From Psychrobacter urativorans (GTDB lineage Bacteria; Pseudomonadota; Gammaproteobacteria; Pseudomonadales; Moraxellaceae), in NCBI RefSeq assembly GCF_904846695.1, contig NZ_CAJHBR010000011.1, forward strand, positions 1 through 64,000: a stretch of DNA of 64,000 nucleotides. The letters run 5' to 3'. Below, in pieces: positions 37,644 through 47,409 of this stretch. The notes under the pieces are model-generated. The model was given only the letters and a program-made list of their open reading frames with translations. It did no database searches and was not told the origin of the DNA. Position 1 is the first letter of the stretch; the number at the start of each line of letters is the position of its first letter. Both the position numbers and the translations under genes were made by a program.

Positions 37644-38684
37644 TTATATCAAGCGTGAGCTGGCAAGCTCAGTCAGCTGATATAGGCCTTGGCGATAGCG
37701 ATTATCCGGAAGCAGGCTTAGCGCTTGCTGCGCCAATCGAGTCTCTTCAAGTGCACGCTGAGTACAGTAAGCCAATGAGCCTGAATTTCTTACTAAGGCA
37801 ATCAGTTGTTCAGCATTAGGCGTTTTGCCAGTTTGTACGGCTACACGTAGCTGGTCATAGCCTGATTTGTCACTATCCTTTAATAGCGCAAGGGCTTTGA
37901 TAGTAGGCAGGGTAGGCTTACCCTCTGCCAAGTCATCACCGAGGTTTTTGCCCATCAGCTCACTGTCACCGCTGTAGTCCAGCACATCATCTATAATTTG
38001 AAAAGCATTACCAAAGTGCTGGCCAAAATCTGCCAATGCAGGCAAGTATTGAGTTTGGTCTTGTAAAATAGCCGCACCTTGAGTGGCCATCATAAATAGT
38101 CGTGATGTTTTGCCATCGATGATGCGTAAGTAATCGTCTTCAGTAGCCTGTGGATTATGCTGATGTTGCAATTGTAGCACCTCACCTTCAGCGATGTCAC
38201 ACGTGCCATCAGAGAACAGTTGCAATAGGGGTAAACTCTTAAAGCCAACTAATAAGTTAAAGGCGCGAGCAATAAGATAATCACCTACTAGCACGGCAGT
38301 GGCGTTGTCCCAAGTAGCATTAGCAGTAGGTTTACCACGGCGCTGACCTGACTCATCAATCACATCGTCATGAACTAAAGTGGCTGTATGCAGCATCTCA
38401 GTAATAGCGGCCAAATGCATCGCTTGCTCTGATGCGCTGTCATAGAGCATACGCGCACACAATAGAGTGATTAACGGACGCATACGTTTACCACCAGCAT
38501 TAATGACATGCTGTGAGACGTTCATGACTAGCTGAACTTTTGAATTAAGACTACCAAACACTTGCTTATCCATAATCTCAAAGTCATCAGCAACGATGCT
38601 TTGGATATCGGCATAGCTTGGCTTAGGCAGGGCAGGAGTAGCTGCTAAAGCAGTTATTGAGGTACTGGTCATAAGAATAGTCAT
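37644..38684 (-). CDS. ispB: Polyprenyl diphosphate synthase (octaprenyl type)
   Basis: 346 residues, trans-prenyltransferase. It makes the long isoprenoid tail of ubiquinone. The first Asp-rich motif is LVHDDVIDESGQRRG and the second FQIIDDVLDYSGD; both bind Mg-diphosphate. GGKRMRPLITLL is the IPP-binding region. The chain length (octa- or nonaprenyl) cannot be fixed from sequence; the bulky residues before the first motif are small (ATLVHDD), as expected for long products. The ATG used has a second in-frame Met at residue 5. It is divergent from rplU-rpmA, as in many gammaproteobacteria. Confidence 0.93.
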   Translation of the reverse strand: MTILMTSTSITALAATPALPKPSYADIQSIVADDFEIMDKQVFGSLNSKVQLVMNVSQHVINAGGKRMRPLITLLCARMLYDSASEQAMHLAAITEMLHTATLVHDDVIDESGQRRGKPTANATWDNATAVLVGDYLIARAFNLLVGFKSLPLLQLFSDGTCDIAEGEVLQLQHQHNPQATEDDYLRIIDGKTSRLFMMATQGAAILQDQTQYLPALADFGQHFGNAFQIIDDVLDYSGDSELMGKNLGDDLAEGKPTLPTIKALALLKDSDKSGYDQLRVAVQTGKTPNAEQLIALVRNSGSLAYCTQRALEETRLAQQALSLLPDNRYRQGLYQLTELASSRLI

Positions 38685-38939
38685 ATTATTTGGGTGAAAA
38701 AATCATCATATAGTCGATGAGTAAATTAAGTCAGTGTAACTGATGAGGTGCAAATACCATCATAATAGCATAGCTAGTAGCTTTTATTGTTGTCTAAAAT
38801 GCGTTCTTCATAACAATAGCTATCCTTTACTAACCGCTAAGTTATGGGCGTATAATAATTTTTTTTGCGCTAATGTGAATGGCTATTGGCCCTAGTCGAT
38901 GTTAAGTCGATGTTATATAAAAACAGCGTTAAAGCAATA

Positions 38940-38969
38940 TTGTAAGTTATTGAATGGATAAGCTATAAT
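38940..38969 (+). promoter_or_regulatory. Predicted distal promoter of rplU-rpmA
   Basis: TTGTAA (38940-38945) and a perfect TATAAT (38964-38969) are separated by 18 bases. The leader to rplU would be about 220 bases, long enough for regulation by ribosomal protein binding. Confidence 0.55.
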
Positions 38970-39148
38970 GACTGCCGTTAGACGCAGTTATAGGGCTACG
39001 GCTAAGCTAGTCTTTTGCTGAATTTGCAATAGGGTGATTGGGCTTAGTACTAGCTAGTAAAAGCTGTGACAAGAAACTTGCTTTTACGGTGAAAAAGCCG
39101 TAAAATCATGCCTTTAATTTTTCCCTGTCGTGTTCGTCGTCGAAGCGT

Positions 39149-39157
39149 TGGTATAAT
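39149..39157 (+). promoter_or_regulatory. Predicted proximal extended -10 promoter of rplU-rpmA
   Basis: TGGTATAAT is an extended -10 element with a perfect TATAAT (39152-39157), about 36 bases before the rplU start. A -35 box is poor, as is common for this class. Confidence 0.5.
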
Positions 39158-39193
39158 ATCAGCCACGGCACACGGGTTAAGCGGAGTTAGACT

Positions 39194-39505
39194 ATGTACG
39201 CAGTAATCAAAACTGGTGGTAAACAGCACCGTGTAGTCGTCGATGAGTTGCTAAAAGTTGAACTGCTAAAAGCAGAAACTGGCGAAACAATCAAATTTGA
39301 AGACGTGTTGATGGTTGTTGATGGTGATACTGTCAAAATCGGTCAGCCAGTCGTTGAAGGCGCTAGCGTAGAAGTGGAAGTGATTGAACATGGTCGCGGC
39401 GAAAAAATCCGTATCATCAAGCACAACCGTCGTAAGCATTATCACAAAGAGCAAGGTCACCGCCAATGGTACACCTTGTTAAAAATCAAAGCGATTAATG
39501 CTTAA
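39194..39505 (+). CDS. rplU: 50S ribosomal protein L21
   Basis: 103 residues, the normal size. The start [15 protein letters not shown] and the basic C-terminal segment [19 protein letters not shown] are typical of bacterial L21, which binds 23S rRNA in the large subunit. The start has a GCGGAG site. It is followed after 97 bases by rpmA, the usual pair. Confidence 0.98.
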   Translation: MYAVIKTGGKQHRVVVDELLKVELLKAETGETIKFEDVLMVVDGDTVKIGQPVVEGASVEVEVIEHGRGEKIRIIKHNRRKHYHKEQGHRQWYTLLKIKAINA

Positions 39506-39602
39506 TTAGCTATTATCAGTTACTTACTGATAATTAATAACGCAATAAAAGCTTAAGAGTTGTCGCATAAGCGATAAGTCACATTAACAAGGAGATTTTC
39601 TC

Positions 39603-39860
39603 ATGGCACATAAAAAAGCTGCCGGCTCGTCACGTAACGGTCGTGATTCAAACCCAAAAATGCTCGGCGTAAAAATCTTTGGTGGTCAAACCATCGTCGC
39701 TGGTAACATCATCGTTCGTCAACGTGGAACAGAATTCCATGCTGGTGAAGGCGTTGGCATGGGCCGCGACCATACTTTATTTGCACTGAATGACGGTGTA
39801 GTGAAGTTTGCAACTAAAGGTAAGTTTAACCGTCGTTATGTGATGGTTGAAAGCGCCTAG
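39603..39860 (+). CDS. rpmA: 50S ribosomal protein L27
   Basis: 85 residues. The N-terminus [19 protein letters not shown] is the flexible arm that reaches the peptidyl-transferase centre; it starts directly after Met-Ala, without the cleaved extension found in Firmicutes. The rest ([20 protein letters not shown]) is standard. The start has an AAGGAG site. A terminator follows, so rplU-rpmA is a two-gene operon. Confidence 0.98.
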   Translation: MAHKKAAGSSRNGRDSNPKMLGVKIFGGQTIVAGNIIVRQRGTEFHAGEGVGMGRDHTLFALNDGVVKFATKGKFNRRYVMVESA

Positions 39861-39923
39861 TTAGCGTTTTGCTACTGAGCTATAGGCTTGATATATCAAG
39901 TCCATAAATCGCTGTAGTGAATA

Positions 39924-39962
39924 AAAAAAGTCCCTGTTACCAATTGGTGATAGGGACTTTTT
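39924..39962 (+). terminator. Rho-independent terminator after rpmA
   Basis: aaaaagtccctgttacc pairs with ggtgatagggacttttt around aatt (G-U and one mismatch in the middle), with T-runs on both strands. Confidence 0.85.
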
Positions 39963-39974
39963 GCATTCATACAA

Positions 39975-40028
39975 TAAGGCTAAGATCAAGAAGGCTAAGA
40001 CTAAGTTTTACCCATTAATCTTAGCCTT
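39975..40028. repeat. 12-bp inverted repeat
   Basis: TAAGGCTAAGAT (39975-39986) and ATCTTAGCCTTA (40017-40028) are exact complements with a 30-base loop. The loop contains another aaggctaaga, so the left arm is partly duplicated. It lies just after the rpmA terminator in a 460-bp gene-free stretch (39861-40323) that otherwise shows nothing clear. Confidence 0.7.
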
Positions 40029-40323
40029 ACCATAGTACAAAAACTTATTAAGAGCAGTAAACGCTATCAGCAATTATAGTCAGTTGTGTTAGTTACAAGC
40101 GTGTATGGCAGGCGTAGTATTGATTGCAATTCTAGCCTAGCCGTGTAATAAAAAAGCTGGCACACTGTCCCTCATCGATCAGAAGCTATTAAATGTTCTA
40201 CTATGATACTGCCCAATACAGTGTGATAAGCACCAATAATAAACACCCTTGATCATAGCAATCGACTGTACTATTTAATGACTGAATTAATTTATATTGA
40301 AATTCATAATGAGAGGAAAAATC

Positions 40324-41031
40324 ATGACTTTATTTACTAACAATACTACTAGCACTACTAACAGCACTACGGTAAAACAAAAACTGATGAGCGGTGCTTT
40401 AGCTGGGGTGCTTTTAACTAGCCTTGGGGTTGCAGCGCCTATGGTGGCCTTGACCCAATCTGCTAATGCAGCTCCTGCTGATAACTTGACTGCTGCCAAA
40501 CGTTTAAATGCCTTATTGACTAATACTAAGAGTATGACGGCTAACTTCAGTCAAACTACCAAAGGCGCAAGTAGCGGATCTTTTCAAGGTAGTATGAGTG
40601 TCCAGCGTCCAAATAATTTTCGTTGGGAGACTAAATCACCTTCTCAGCAATTGATCGTCGCTAATGGTAGTTCGATGTGGATTTATGACAAAGACTTAGA
40701 GCAAGCGACTAAGCAAGCGGTCGATAGTCAAGTGGGTAATACTCCAGCATTGTTACTATCTGGAGATCCAAGCAAGATTGACAAAAGCTTTAAAGTCACT
40801 CAGCCTTATAACAATAAGAACTACTACGTACTCTATCCGAAGTCTGGTGATGCCAGCTTTAAGACTCTGTCGATGAGCTTTAGTGGTGGTAAACCTGTAA
40901 TGATGGTACTGAATGATACTTTAGGTCAGACTACCTCCATCAAATTTAGTAATATTAAGCTGAATCCAAGTATCAACAGCAGCCAGTTTAAATTTACTCC
41001 ACCAAAAGGTGTTGATATTATTAATCAGTAA
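40324..41031 (+). CDS. lolA: Outer-membrane lipoprotein carrier LolA
   Basis: 235 residues from ATG 40324. It shuttles lipoproteins through the periplasm from LolCDE to LolB. A rather long signal peptide (Thr/Asn-rich n-region, hydrophobic LAGVLLTSLGVAA) ends near QSANA. The mature part shows the LolA pattern: KSMTANFSQTTKG, GSMSVQRPNNFRWE, SSMWIYDKDLEQAT, and the FKFTPPKGVDII end. This start was chosen because GAGAGG lies 7 bases before it; the frame stays open to a TTG at 40297, but that has no site. The stop codon lies inside a 7-bp tandem repeat. Confidence 0.93.
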   Translation: MTLFTNNTTSTTNSTTVKQKLMSGALAGVLLTSLGVAAPMVALTQSANAAPADNLTAAKRLNALLTNTKSMTANFSQTTKGASSGSFQGSMSVQRPNNFRWETKSPSQQLIVANGSSMWIYDKDLEQATKQAVDSQVGNTPALLLSGDPSKIDKSFKVTQPYNNKNYYVLYPKSGDASFKTLSMSFSGGKPVMMVLNDTLGQTTSIKFSNIKLNPSINSSQFKFTPPKGVDIINQ

Positions 41032-41050
41032 TCAGTAATCAGTAATCAGT
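41023..41050. repeat. 7-bp tandem repeat (AATCAGT)x4
   Basis: Four exact copies begin in the last codons of lolA; the stop TAA at 41029-41031 is part of the repeat. Slippage would leave the lolA product unchanged. Confidence 0.9.
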
Positions 41051-41084
41051 AACTCATAGCTGATGGCTGATCTATTAATGATAT

Positions 41085-41118
41085 AAAAAGACAGGTCGAT
41101 TATTCGGCCTGTCTTTTT
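41085..41118 (+). terminator. Rho-independent terminator after lolA
   Basis: aaaaagacaggtcga pairs with tcggcctgtcttttt (one G-U) around ttat, ending in five T. Confidence 0.88.
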
Positions 41119-41906
41119 GCCTGTTTGCTACCGCTATAAGCAGGTATAAACTCAGATTTGCGGTAGCTAAATGACTATCATAATCAGTTATAAATATTTT
41201 GTTAGCTAATTATTGATCTGCAACACAACTGATTGGGCAGCATTGCGCACTTAATGGTATTGCTCTTAATCGAGTGTAATAGCCTGTTTTTATTTGAATT
41301 AATCTTTTAATTTTTACAGTCATTGCCATGCTGATTGAGGTGTGTTTTACAATTGGGCTTAAAGTTAAGTTTATAGTAAAATTAAGGCCTTGCAAAAATT
41401 TAAATAGGGCGTACCCTATAGCATAATTTATCGCTGTAGATACATATTTTGTAGCATATAAAGTGACCGCCTGATACAGTGAAAAACTGGCTTTTGGGCA
41501 CTAATATGCGTATAGTAGGTAAACCGTTTATGCCAGTTGTCACACCATTATTGACCCTTTGTAATGAGTTATTAAATCAATTAAATAAGTTGTTATTTAA
41601 TTAGCAATAGAGATATTGATTTACTAAGTTTATTCAAGGCGTTTAGTAGATGTTTTTGATGACCAGCCCTTATCCTTGACTATGTCGGATATCTTTACAG
41701 TTGGTCCTATCTGATGCTAACGTCGATAACCTTGATAATTGGCCGTTACCAGCAAAGTGTTTTATAGCTTATTTTAATATTATAAATAAGGTATTAGTCG
41801 CACTTTGCATATTCGTTTGCGTTATGGTTATCGTATAACTATGTTGTTATTGAGTACTAGTTTGCGTTATACCTAACACTCGCTTGGGTGAGGAGCACGT
41901 ATTATC
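41119..41906. other. Gene-free leader region of the nuo operon
   Basis: About 790 AT-rich bases without a credible frame. A modest promoter match is TTGTTA (41844-41849) with TTATAC/TATACC after 17-18 bases (41867-41873), about 35 bases before nuoA. The long distance leaves room for further control sites, none of which I can name. Confidence 0.4.
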
Positions 41907-42524
41907 ATGTCTGCCTTTAATTGGTCAGCCGTTGCTTTTATTCTAGCCGCTATCGGTCTGGTTATATTCATGCTAGTCGTCCCGCGTTTGCTAGGTGGGC
42001 GGTCTCATGGTCTGCAAAAAGAACATGTATTTGAAGCAGGCGTTGTCGGAGCTGGCAATGCCCGTATTCGCTTGTCTGCTAAATTTTATTTAGTAGCTAT
42101 CTTCTTTGTTATCTTCGATTTAGAAGCCTTGTATTTATATGCTTACGCCGTCTCAATTCGAGAAACAGGGTGGGCCGGTTTTATTGCGGCTTCGACTTTT
42201 ATTATTGATCTGTTGATTGGTTTAGTCTATGCCTTGAGTTTGGGCGCACTAAACTGGGCACCTGCTGATAAACTGCGCAAAAAATCTCGTCTTTATGCCG
42301 CGCCTGCTGGCTTTAATCTAGCGAGCATTACCAAGTTTGATGGGGTTGAAGAACTGATGGTTGACCCTACGGGTAAAATACCAGCACAGTCTTCAGGACA
42401 GATCAATGTATCAAATAACATTGAAGCTAATCGTCGCCATCTACAAAGCATCGACCATATTAATACCACAGGTAATATTACTTCTGTGGATTTTGCTGCG
42501 TCTGCTCAGCGTGAAAATACTTAG
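41907..42524 (+). CDS. nuoA: NADH dehydrogenase I subunit A
   Basis: 205 residues, longer than the usual 120-150. Three membrane helices are visible (about 6-25, 65-85, 95-118), with the conserved loop FEAGVVGAGNARIRLSAKFY and the FVIFDLEALYLYAYAV helix that holds the family Asp-Glu pair. After residue about 130 comes an 75-residue hydrophilic tail (SITKFDGVEELMVDP...), not part of the core fold. NuoA is a small core subunit near the quinone site. It opens the 13-gene operon; GAGGAG lies 11 bases before ATG. Confidence 0.95.
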   Translation: MSAFNWSAVAFILAAIGLVIFMLVVPRLLGGRSHGLQKEHVFEAGVVGAGNARIRLSAKFYLVAIFFVIFDLEALYLYAYAVSIRETGWAGFIAASTFIIDLLIGLVYALSLGALNWAPADKLRKKSRLYAAPAGFNLASITKFDGVEELMVDPTGKIPAQSSGQINVSNNIEANRRHLQSIDHINTTGNITSVDFAASAQRENT

Positions 42525-42758
42525 TATCAGTCCTTAGCATACTGCTTGTTATAAGTAGTTAATCTCAGTTTTTAGAATAACTATATTTGCGATTAGATTG
42601 CCTATTAAAGCAAGAGTTTAGATGATAAATTCTGCAGTATATAACAGGTAGGTGGTTCAATCGATAGTTAGTTATGAAGGTCATATTTGCAACAATAATA
42701 TGATTAGCTTGCTGGCAACCTCAACGCTATGCTGCACCCAATATAAAGGTTGAATGTT

Positions 42759-43427
42759 ATGAAATATACCTTAACCAGAGCCAATCCTGATGCAGATATT
42801 TATCCTGCAGAGACTCGGGAAACGGTCGGTGATCCTCTCGAAGATGAAGTTAATAAAAACGTCTTTATGGGTCGTCTAGAAGATTTAGTTCATTCGACGG
42901 CTAACTGGGGGCGTAAGAACTCGTTGTGGCCTTTTAACTTCGGTACTTCATGCTGTTATGTTGAATATGCTACTACTTTGACTGCCGTCCACGATTTATC
43001 GCGCTTTGGTGCAGAAGTTATTCGTGCCTCACCAAGACAAGCTGATGTCATGATCGTAGCGGGCACTTGTTTTATCAAAATGGCACCAGTTATTCAACGC
43101 CTTTATGAGCAAATGCTAGAGCCTAAATGGGTCATCTCTATGGGCGCTTGTGCTAACTCTGGTGGTATGTACGATATCTATTCAGTAGTCCAAGGCGTGG
43201 ATAAGATTATTCCGGTAGATGTCTATATACCTGGTTGTCCACCGCGTCCAGAAGCCTTGATCCAAGGCTTGATGCTATTACAAGAATCGATTACTAAAGA
43301 GCGTCGCCCTTTAGGTATTCATATGAAAGATCAAGGCATTTATCAGCCACAAATGACGTCTGAGCGTGACCGCAAACAAGCGGATCGTATTGCAGTAAAA
43401 AATCTACGTAGTCCAGACAGTATTTAA
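42759..43427 (+). CDS. nuoB: NADH dehydrogenase I subunit B
   Basis: 222 residues from ATG 42759. It carries cluster N2, the last iron-sulfur centre before quinone. The four ligand cysteines are in [19 protein letters not shown] and [12 protein letters not shown]. The frame opens three codons earlier at a TTG (42750), but the AAAGG at 42745-42749 is placed 9 bases before the ATG, which I prefer. The gap from nuoA is 234 bases, unusually wide for a nuo operon. Confidence 0.97.
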   Translation: MKYTLTRANPDADIYPAETRETVGDPLEDEVNKNVFMGRLEDLVHSTANWGRKNSLWPFNFGTSCCYVEYATTLTAVHDLSRFGAEVIRASPRQADVMIVAGTCFIKMAPVIQRLYEQMLEPKWVISMGACANSGGMYDIYSVVQGVDKIIPVDVYIPGCPPRPEALIQGLMLLQESITKERRPLGIHMKDQGIYQPQMTSERDRKQADRIAVKNLRSPDSI

Positions 43428-43532
43428 CTTAATAGCTTGGCTTGTTGGGCCGTTAACGATAAACAGGCGCAGGCGCTTATCATCATTTAGTGATAATAAC
43501 TCAGTTATGATTAATGAAGGAAAACATCATTC

Positions 43533-45308
43533 ATGGTCACGGTAGTCGAAAATATAGATCCTAAGATCAAGCCTGTACCTGCAGTAATTCAAGAGCTAGG
43601 GCACAAGTATGCTGGTAAGTTTGTAGTGCAGCAGACTATCGATGAGATCCCGACAGTCTGGGTCGCACGTGCTGATTTACTAGATATTTTATTATTCTTA
43701 CGTAAGCTGCCAAAACCTTATGTCATGTTGTTCGACTTATCAGCGATGGATGAGCGCTTGCGCCAACATCGTGAAGGTCTGCCAGCTAGCGACTTTACGG
43801 TTTTTTATCATCTGATGTCGCTGGAGCGTAATAGCGATGTAAGGATTAAAGTTGCCCTTAGTGAAGATGACTTAAATGTGCCTAGCGCTACTAACATTTG
43901 GCCTAATGCCAATTGGTATGAGCGTGAAGTTTGGGACATGTTCGGCATTGTCTTTACTGGCCATCCGCATTTAACCCGTATCTTACTGCCTAAGTATTGG
44001 GAAGGTCATCCACTGCGCAAAGAATATCATGCGCGCGCCACTGAATTTACTCCTTACTTCCTAAATACGGCCAAGCAAGAGTACGAGCAAGAGAACTTGC
44101 GCTTCGTTCCTGAAGAGTGGGGCATGAAACGTTCGGGACGTGATGAAGACTTTATGTTCTTGAACATCGGTCCTAACCATCCCTCAGCGCATGGTGCCTT
44201 TAGACTAGTACTTCAGCTCGATGGTGAAGAAGTTGTTGACTGTATTCCGGATATTGGTTATCACCATCGCGGCGCAGAAAAGATGGCTGAGCGTCAGACT
44301 TGGCATTCTTACATTCCTTACACCGACCGTATTGATTACTTAGGTGGGGTGATGAATGAGCTGCCGTATATTATGTCAGTGGAGAAGTTAGCTGGTATTA
44401 CCATTCCAGCACGTGCTGAAACTATCCGGGTAATGATGAGTGAGTTTTTCCGTATCACTAACAACCTACTATTCGTCGGTACTTTTATTCAAGATGCTGG
44501 TGGTATGACCCCAGTATTCTATATGTTTACCGATCGCCAAAAAGCTTATGACGTAATCGAAGCAGTAACAGGCTATCGTATGCATCCGGCTTGGTTCCGT
44601 ATTGGCGGTACTGCCGCAGATTTACCGCGTGGCTGGCAGCGTTTAGTCCGTGAGTTTTTGGACTGGATGCCAAAACGTTTAGATGAGTACGTAAAAGCAG
44701 CACTGAATAATAGTGTGCTCAAAGGTCGTACGCAAGGTGTGGCTCAATATGATGCTAAGCAAGCTTTAGCTTGGGGTGTGACTGGCGCAGGTCTTCGTGC
44801 TACTGGTGTCGATTTTGATTTACGTAAAGCCCGTCCTTATATGGGCTATGAAAATTATGATTTTGAAGTGCCAGTAGGGTATAACGGTGATGCTTATGAT
44901 CGCTGTATGATTAAAGTTGAAGAGATGCGTCAATCCTTGCGTATTATTCGTCAATGTATGGATAATATGCCGCAAGGCCCTTATAAAGCCGATCATCCAT
45001 TAGCCGTACCCCCACCGAAAGATCGTACTCTAAATGATATTGAGACTTTGATTAATCACTTTATCTCAGTATCTTGGGGTCCAGTGATGCCCGCTGGTGA
45101 GTGTGCCACTATCGTTGAGGCTACTAAAGGCTTAAACAGTTATTATATTACTTCAGATCGCGCCACTATGAGCTATCGTACTCGTATTCGCACTCCGACG
45201 TTTGCGCATATTCAGCAGATGCCTTCAGTGATCAACGGCTCGTTAGTATCCGATGCTATCATGTATTTGGCTTCTATTGACATCGTAATGGCTGACTGTG
45301 ATCGTTAG
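43533..45308 (+). CDS. nuoCD: NADH dehydrogenase I fused subunits C and D
   Basis: 591 residues, the fused form known from Escherichia coli and other gammaproteobacteria. Residues about 1-190 are NuoC (30-kDa type; [27 protein letters not shown]). From about 205 on it is NuoD (49-kDa type; [42 protein letters not shown]). NuoD and NuoB form the quinone pocket: the His of GPNHPSAHG and the Tyr of the YTDRIDY block are conserved quinone-site residues. The start follows a GAAGGAAAA site. Confidence 0.97.
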   Translation: MVTVVENIDPKIKPVPAVIQELGHKYAGKFVVQQTIDEIPTVWVARADLLDILLFLRKLPKPYVMLFDLSAMDERLRQHREGLPASDFTVFYHLMSLERNSDVRIKVALSEDDLNVPSATNIWPNANWYEREVWDMFGIVFTGHPHLTRILLPKYWEGHPLRKEYHARATEFTPYFLNTAKQEYEQENLRFVPEEWGMKRSGRDEDFMFLNIGPNHPSAHGAFRLVLQLDGEEVVDCIPDIGYHHRGAEKMAERQTWHSYIPYTDRIDYLGGVMNELPYIMSVEKLAGITIPARAETIRVMMSEFFRITNNLLFVGTFIQDAGGMTPVFYMFTDRQKAYDVIEAVTGYRMHPAWFRIGGTAADLPRGWQRLVREFLDWMPKRLDEYVKAALNNSVLKGRTQGVAQYDAKQALAWGVTGAGLRATGVDFDLRKARPYMGYENYDFEVPVGYNGDAYDRCMIKVEEMRQSLRIIRQCMDNMPQGPYKADHPLAVPPPKDRTLNDIETLINHFISVSWGPVMPAGECATIVEATKGLNSYYITSDRATMSYRTRIRTPTFAHIQQMPSVINGSLVSDAIMYLASIDIVMADCDR

Positions 45309-45444
45309 GGAAGTTATAAAAGACTAGTAATAAAAGAATAGTTATAAAATAAGCTTAATCAATGAGTTACCACCTAATGGTGCACCAAAACGCTATACTT
45401 GTAAGACGCCATAGCTATCATGACATTTTATAGAAAATAGCGCG

Positions 45445-45978
45445 ATGAGTGAGGATAAGACAAAAGATATGAGAATTGTTACTGATAAAGCACCAAAGGT
45501 AGATGTAGAAAGCATCCTAACCACTGAAGAGATTACCGCTATTGGTGATTTTATTCATCATTACCCACATGCTCGTGCAGCTTCTCTAGATTCATTGAAG
45601 ATAGTGCAAAAGCGTAATGGTTGGGTCGATGATGCGCAAGTGAATGCGATCGCTAACTTGCTAGATATTCCAGTGACTGATCTCGATGGGGTAGCTACTT
45701 TTTTTAATCGTATCTATCGTCAGCCAGTAGGTCGTCATGTGATCTTAATTTGCGATTCCATTGCTTGTTATTTAACAGGTTATGAAGCGTTATCTACTGA
45801 GCTTAGAGCGCAGTTGGGTATCGATTATGGTCAAACCACTGCTGATGGACGCTTCACTATATTACCAATTTGCTGTTTAGGTAACTGTGATAAAGGTCCT
45901 GCGGTATTGATAGATGAAGATACTTATGGCCCAGTTCATCCTACTGAGGTGGCGCAATTATTGGAGCTATACGCATGA
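45445..45978 (+). CDS. nuoE: NADH dehydrogenase I subunit E
   Basis: 177 residues, thioredoxin-like [2Fe-2S] subunit (cluster N1a). The four ligands follow the family spacing: C-x4-C in ICDSIAC and C-x3-C in CCLGNC. It begins 136 bases after nuoCD and overlaps nuoF by 4 bases (ATGA), so E and F are translationally coupled. The N-terminal 25 residues are an acidic and basic extension. Confidence 0.96.
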   Translation: MSEDKTKDMRIVTDKAPKVDVESILTTEEITAIGDFIHHYPHARAASLDSLKIVQKRNGWVDDAQVNAIANLLDIPVTDLDGVATFFNRIYRQPVGRHVILICDSIACYLTGYEALSTELRAQLGIDYGQTTADGRFTILPICCLGNCDKGPAVLIDEDTYGPVHPTEVAQLLELYA

Positions 45979-47399
45979 GATTAACGGTTGCAGAACAAGT
46001 TGCCCTTCGTAGCCAAGGTAAAGCACCTAGCCAGCTCAATGAGCAGCGTATCCCAATATATGGTGACAAAGCCACTGCTACTAGTGAAACTAGACCGCTA
46101 ACTTGGCGTTTAGCCCATCATGATGCGGTATTAGATCTGGCGACTTATGAATCACTACGTGGTTTTGAAGCGCTTAAAATGACTCTAAATCAAACGCCAG
46201 AAGCTACGCTAAAGACTATCAAAGAAGCGGTAGTCAAAGGCCGTGGTGGTGCAGGGTTTCCAGCGGGTATCAAATGGTCGTTGATGGCGCCACCTGATGG
46301 CGGTCCCCGCTATTTGGTTTGTAATGCTGATGAGATGGAGCCGGGTACTTTTAAAGATCGACTGCTGATGGAGCGCCTACCACTACAGCTTATCGAAGGT
46401 ATGATCATTTCTGCTTATGCCATCGGAGCTACGGCGGGCTATATCTTTATCCGCGGTGAATATATCTTAGCAGCTGAGCGTCTTAATGCTGCTGTCGAAG
46501 AGCTTAAAGCCAATAACTTACTTGGCGATGATATTTTAGGCTCAGGTTATAGTTTTGATCTGCATGTGCATACTGGTGCTGGACGCTATATTTGTGGCGA
46601 AGAGACTGCTTTGCTCAACTCTTTAGAAGGGCGTCGTGCTAATCCACGTACTAAACCACCATTCCCGCAAGTAGCTGGAGCATGGGGTCGTCCAACCGTA
46701 GTCAACAACGTCGAAACTTTGCATAACGTTTCCGCCATTATGTTACATGGTAGCGAGTGGTATCAGGATTTACCGAAGGCTAAAGGGGTAGTCGAAACTC
46801 CGGGCACTAAGTTGTTTGGCTGCTCAGGGTTAGTTAATGATCCCGGTCTATGGGAGTTGCCCTTTGGCTATACTGCTCGAGAAATTATTGAAGACTTCGC
46901 CGGTGGTATGCAAGAAGGCCGCACTCTTAAGGCTTGGTTGCCAGGCGGTGCTTCTACTGACTTCTTGACCGCTGATCATTTAGATACTGTAGTCGATTTT
47001 GATACTATTCAGGCTGCTGGTAGTCGGATGGGAACTGGACTGATTATGGTCGTCGATGAAGAGCAAGATATGGTGCCTTTGCTACGCAATCTTGAGATCT
47101 TCTTCCAACGTGAGTCTTGCGGTTTTTGTACGCCTTGCCGCGATGGACTACCTTGGGGTGTCAAGCTGCTGACTGCTATCAATGATGGCCAAGGTCAGCT
47201 GGGTGATGTGGAAAAACTAGAAGAATTAACTCGTGATTTATGGCTTGGCAAGACTTTTTGTGCTCATGCCCCGGGTGCTATGGAGCCACTTATGAGTGCG
47301 CTCAAATATTTCCGTCCTGAGTTTGATCAAAAAATTGAACAAGCGGTCGGTGCACAGGTCATTGAGGCTGTAGATAGTCAACAGCTAGTAGCGAAATAA
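45975..47399 (+). CDS. nuoF: NADH dehydrogenase I subunit F
   Basis: 474 residues, the NADH- and FMN-binding subunit. The glycine-rich GRGGAGFPAGIKW binds FMN and NADH, and NADEMEPGTFKDR and the glycine-rich GYIFIRGEY are typical. Cluster N3 ligands are in ESCGFCTPCRDG and KTFCAHAPGA. The residues match the canonical pattern throughout. It receives the hydride from NADH and starts the chain of clusters. Confidence 0.97.
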   Translation: MRLTVAEQVALRSQGKAPSQLNEQRIPIYGDKATATSETRPLTWRLAHHDAVLDLATYESLRGFEALKMTLNQTPEATLKTIKEAVVKGRGGAGFPAGIKWSLMAPPDGGPRYLVCNADEMEPGTFKDRLLMERLPLQLIEGMIISAYAIGATAGYIFIRGEYILAAERLNAAVEELKANNLLGDDILGSGYSFDLHVHTGAGRYICGEETALLNSLEGRRANPRTKPPFPQVAGAWGRPTVVNNVETLHNVSAIMLHGSEWYQDLPKAKGVVETPGTKLFGCSGLVNDPGLWELPFGYTAREIIEDFAGGMQEGRTLKAWLPGGASTDFLTADHLDTVVDFDTIQAAGSRMGTGLIMVVDEEQDMVPLLRNLEIFFQRESCGFCTPCRDGLPWGVKLLTAINDGQGQLGDVEKLEELTRDLWLGKTFCAHAPGAMEPLMSALKYFRPEFDQKIEQAVGAQVIEAVDSQQLVAK

Positions 47400-47409
47400 G
47401 GAGAGCGGC

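Larger units (their letters stand above)
38685..39193. other. Divergent regulatory region of ispB and rplU
   Basis: 509 bases without a gene. Two promoters reading toward rplU are predicted (separate entries). The side near ispB is AT-rich and should hold its promoter. Confidence 0.5.

Noticed and set aside
41210..41395. A 61-aa minus-strand frame upstream of nuoA
   Set aside because: No ribosome-binding site, AT-driven composition, no domain-like pattern.
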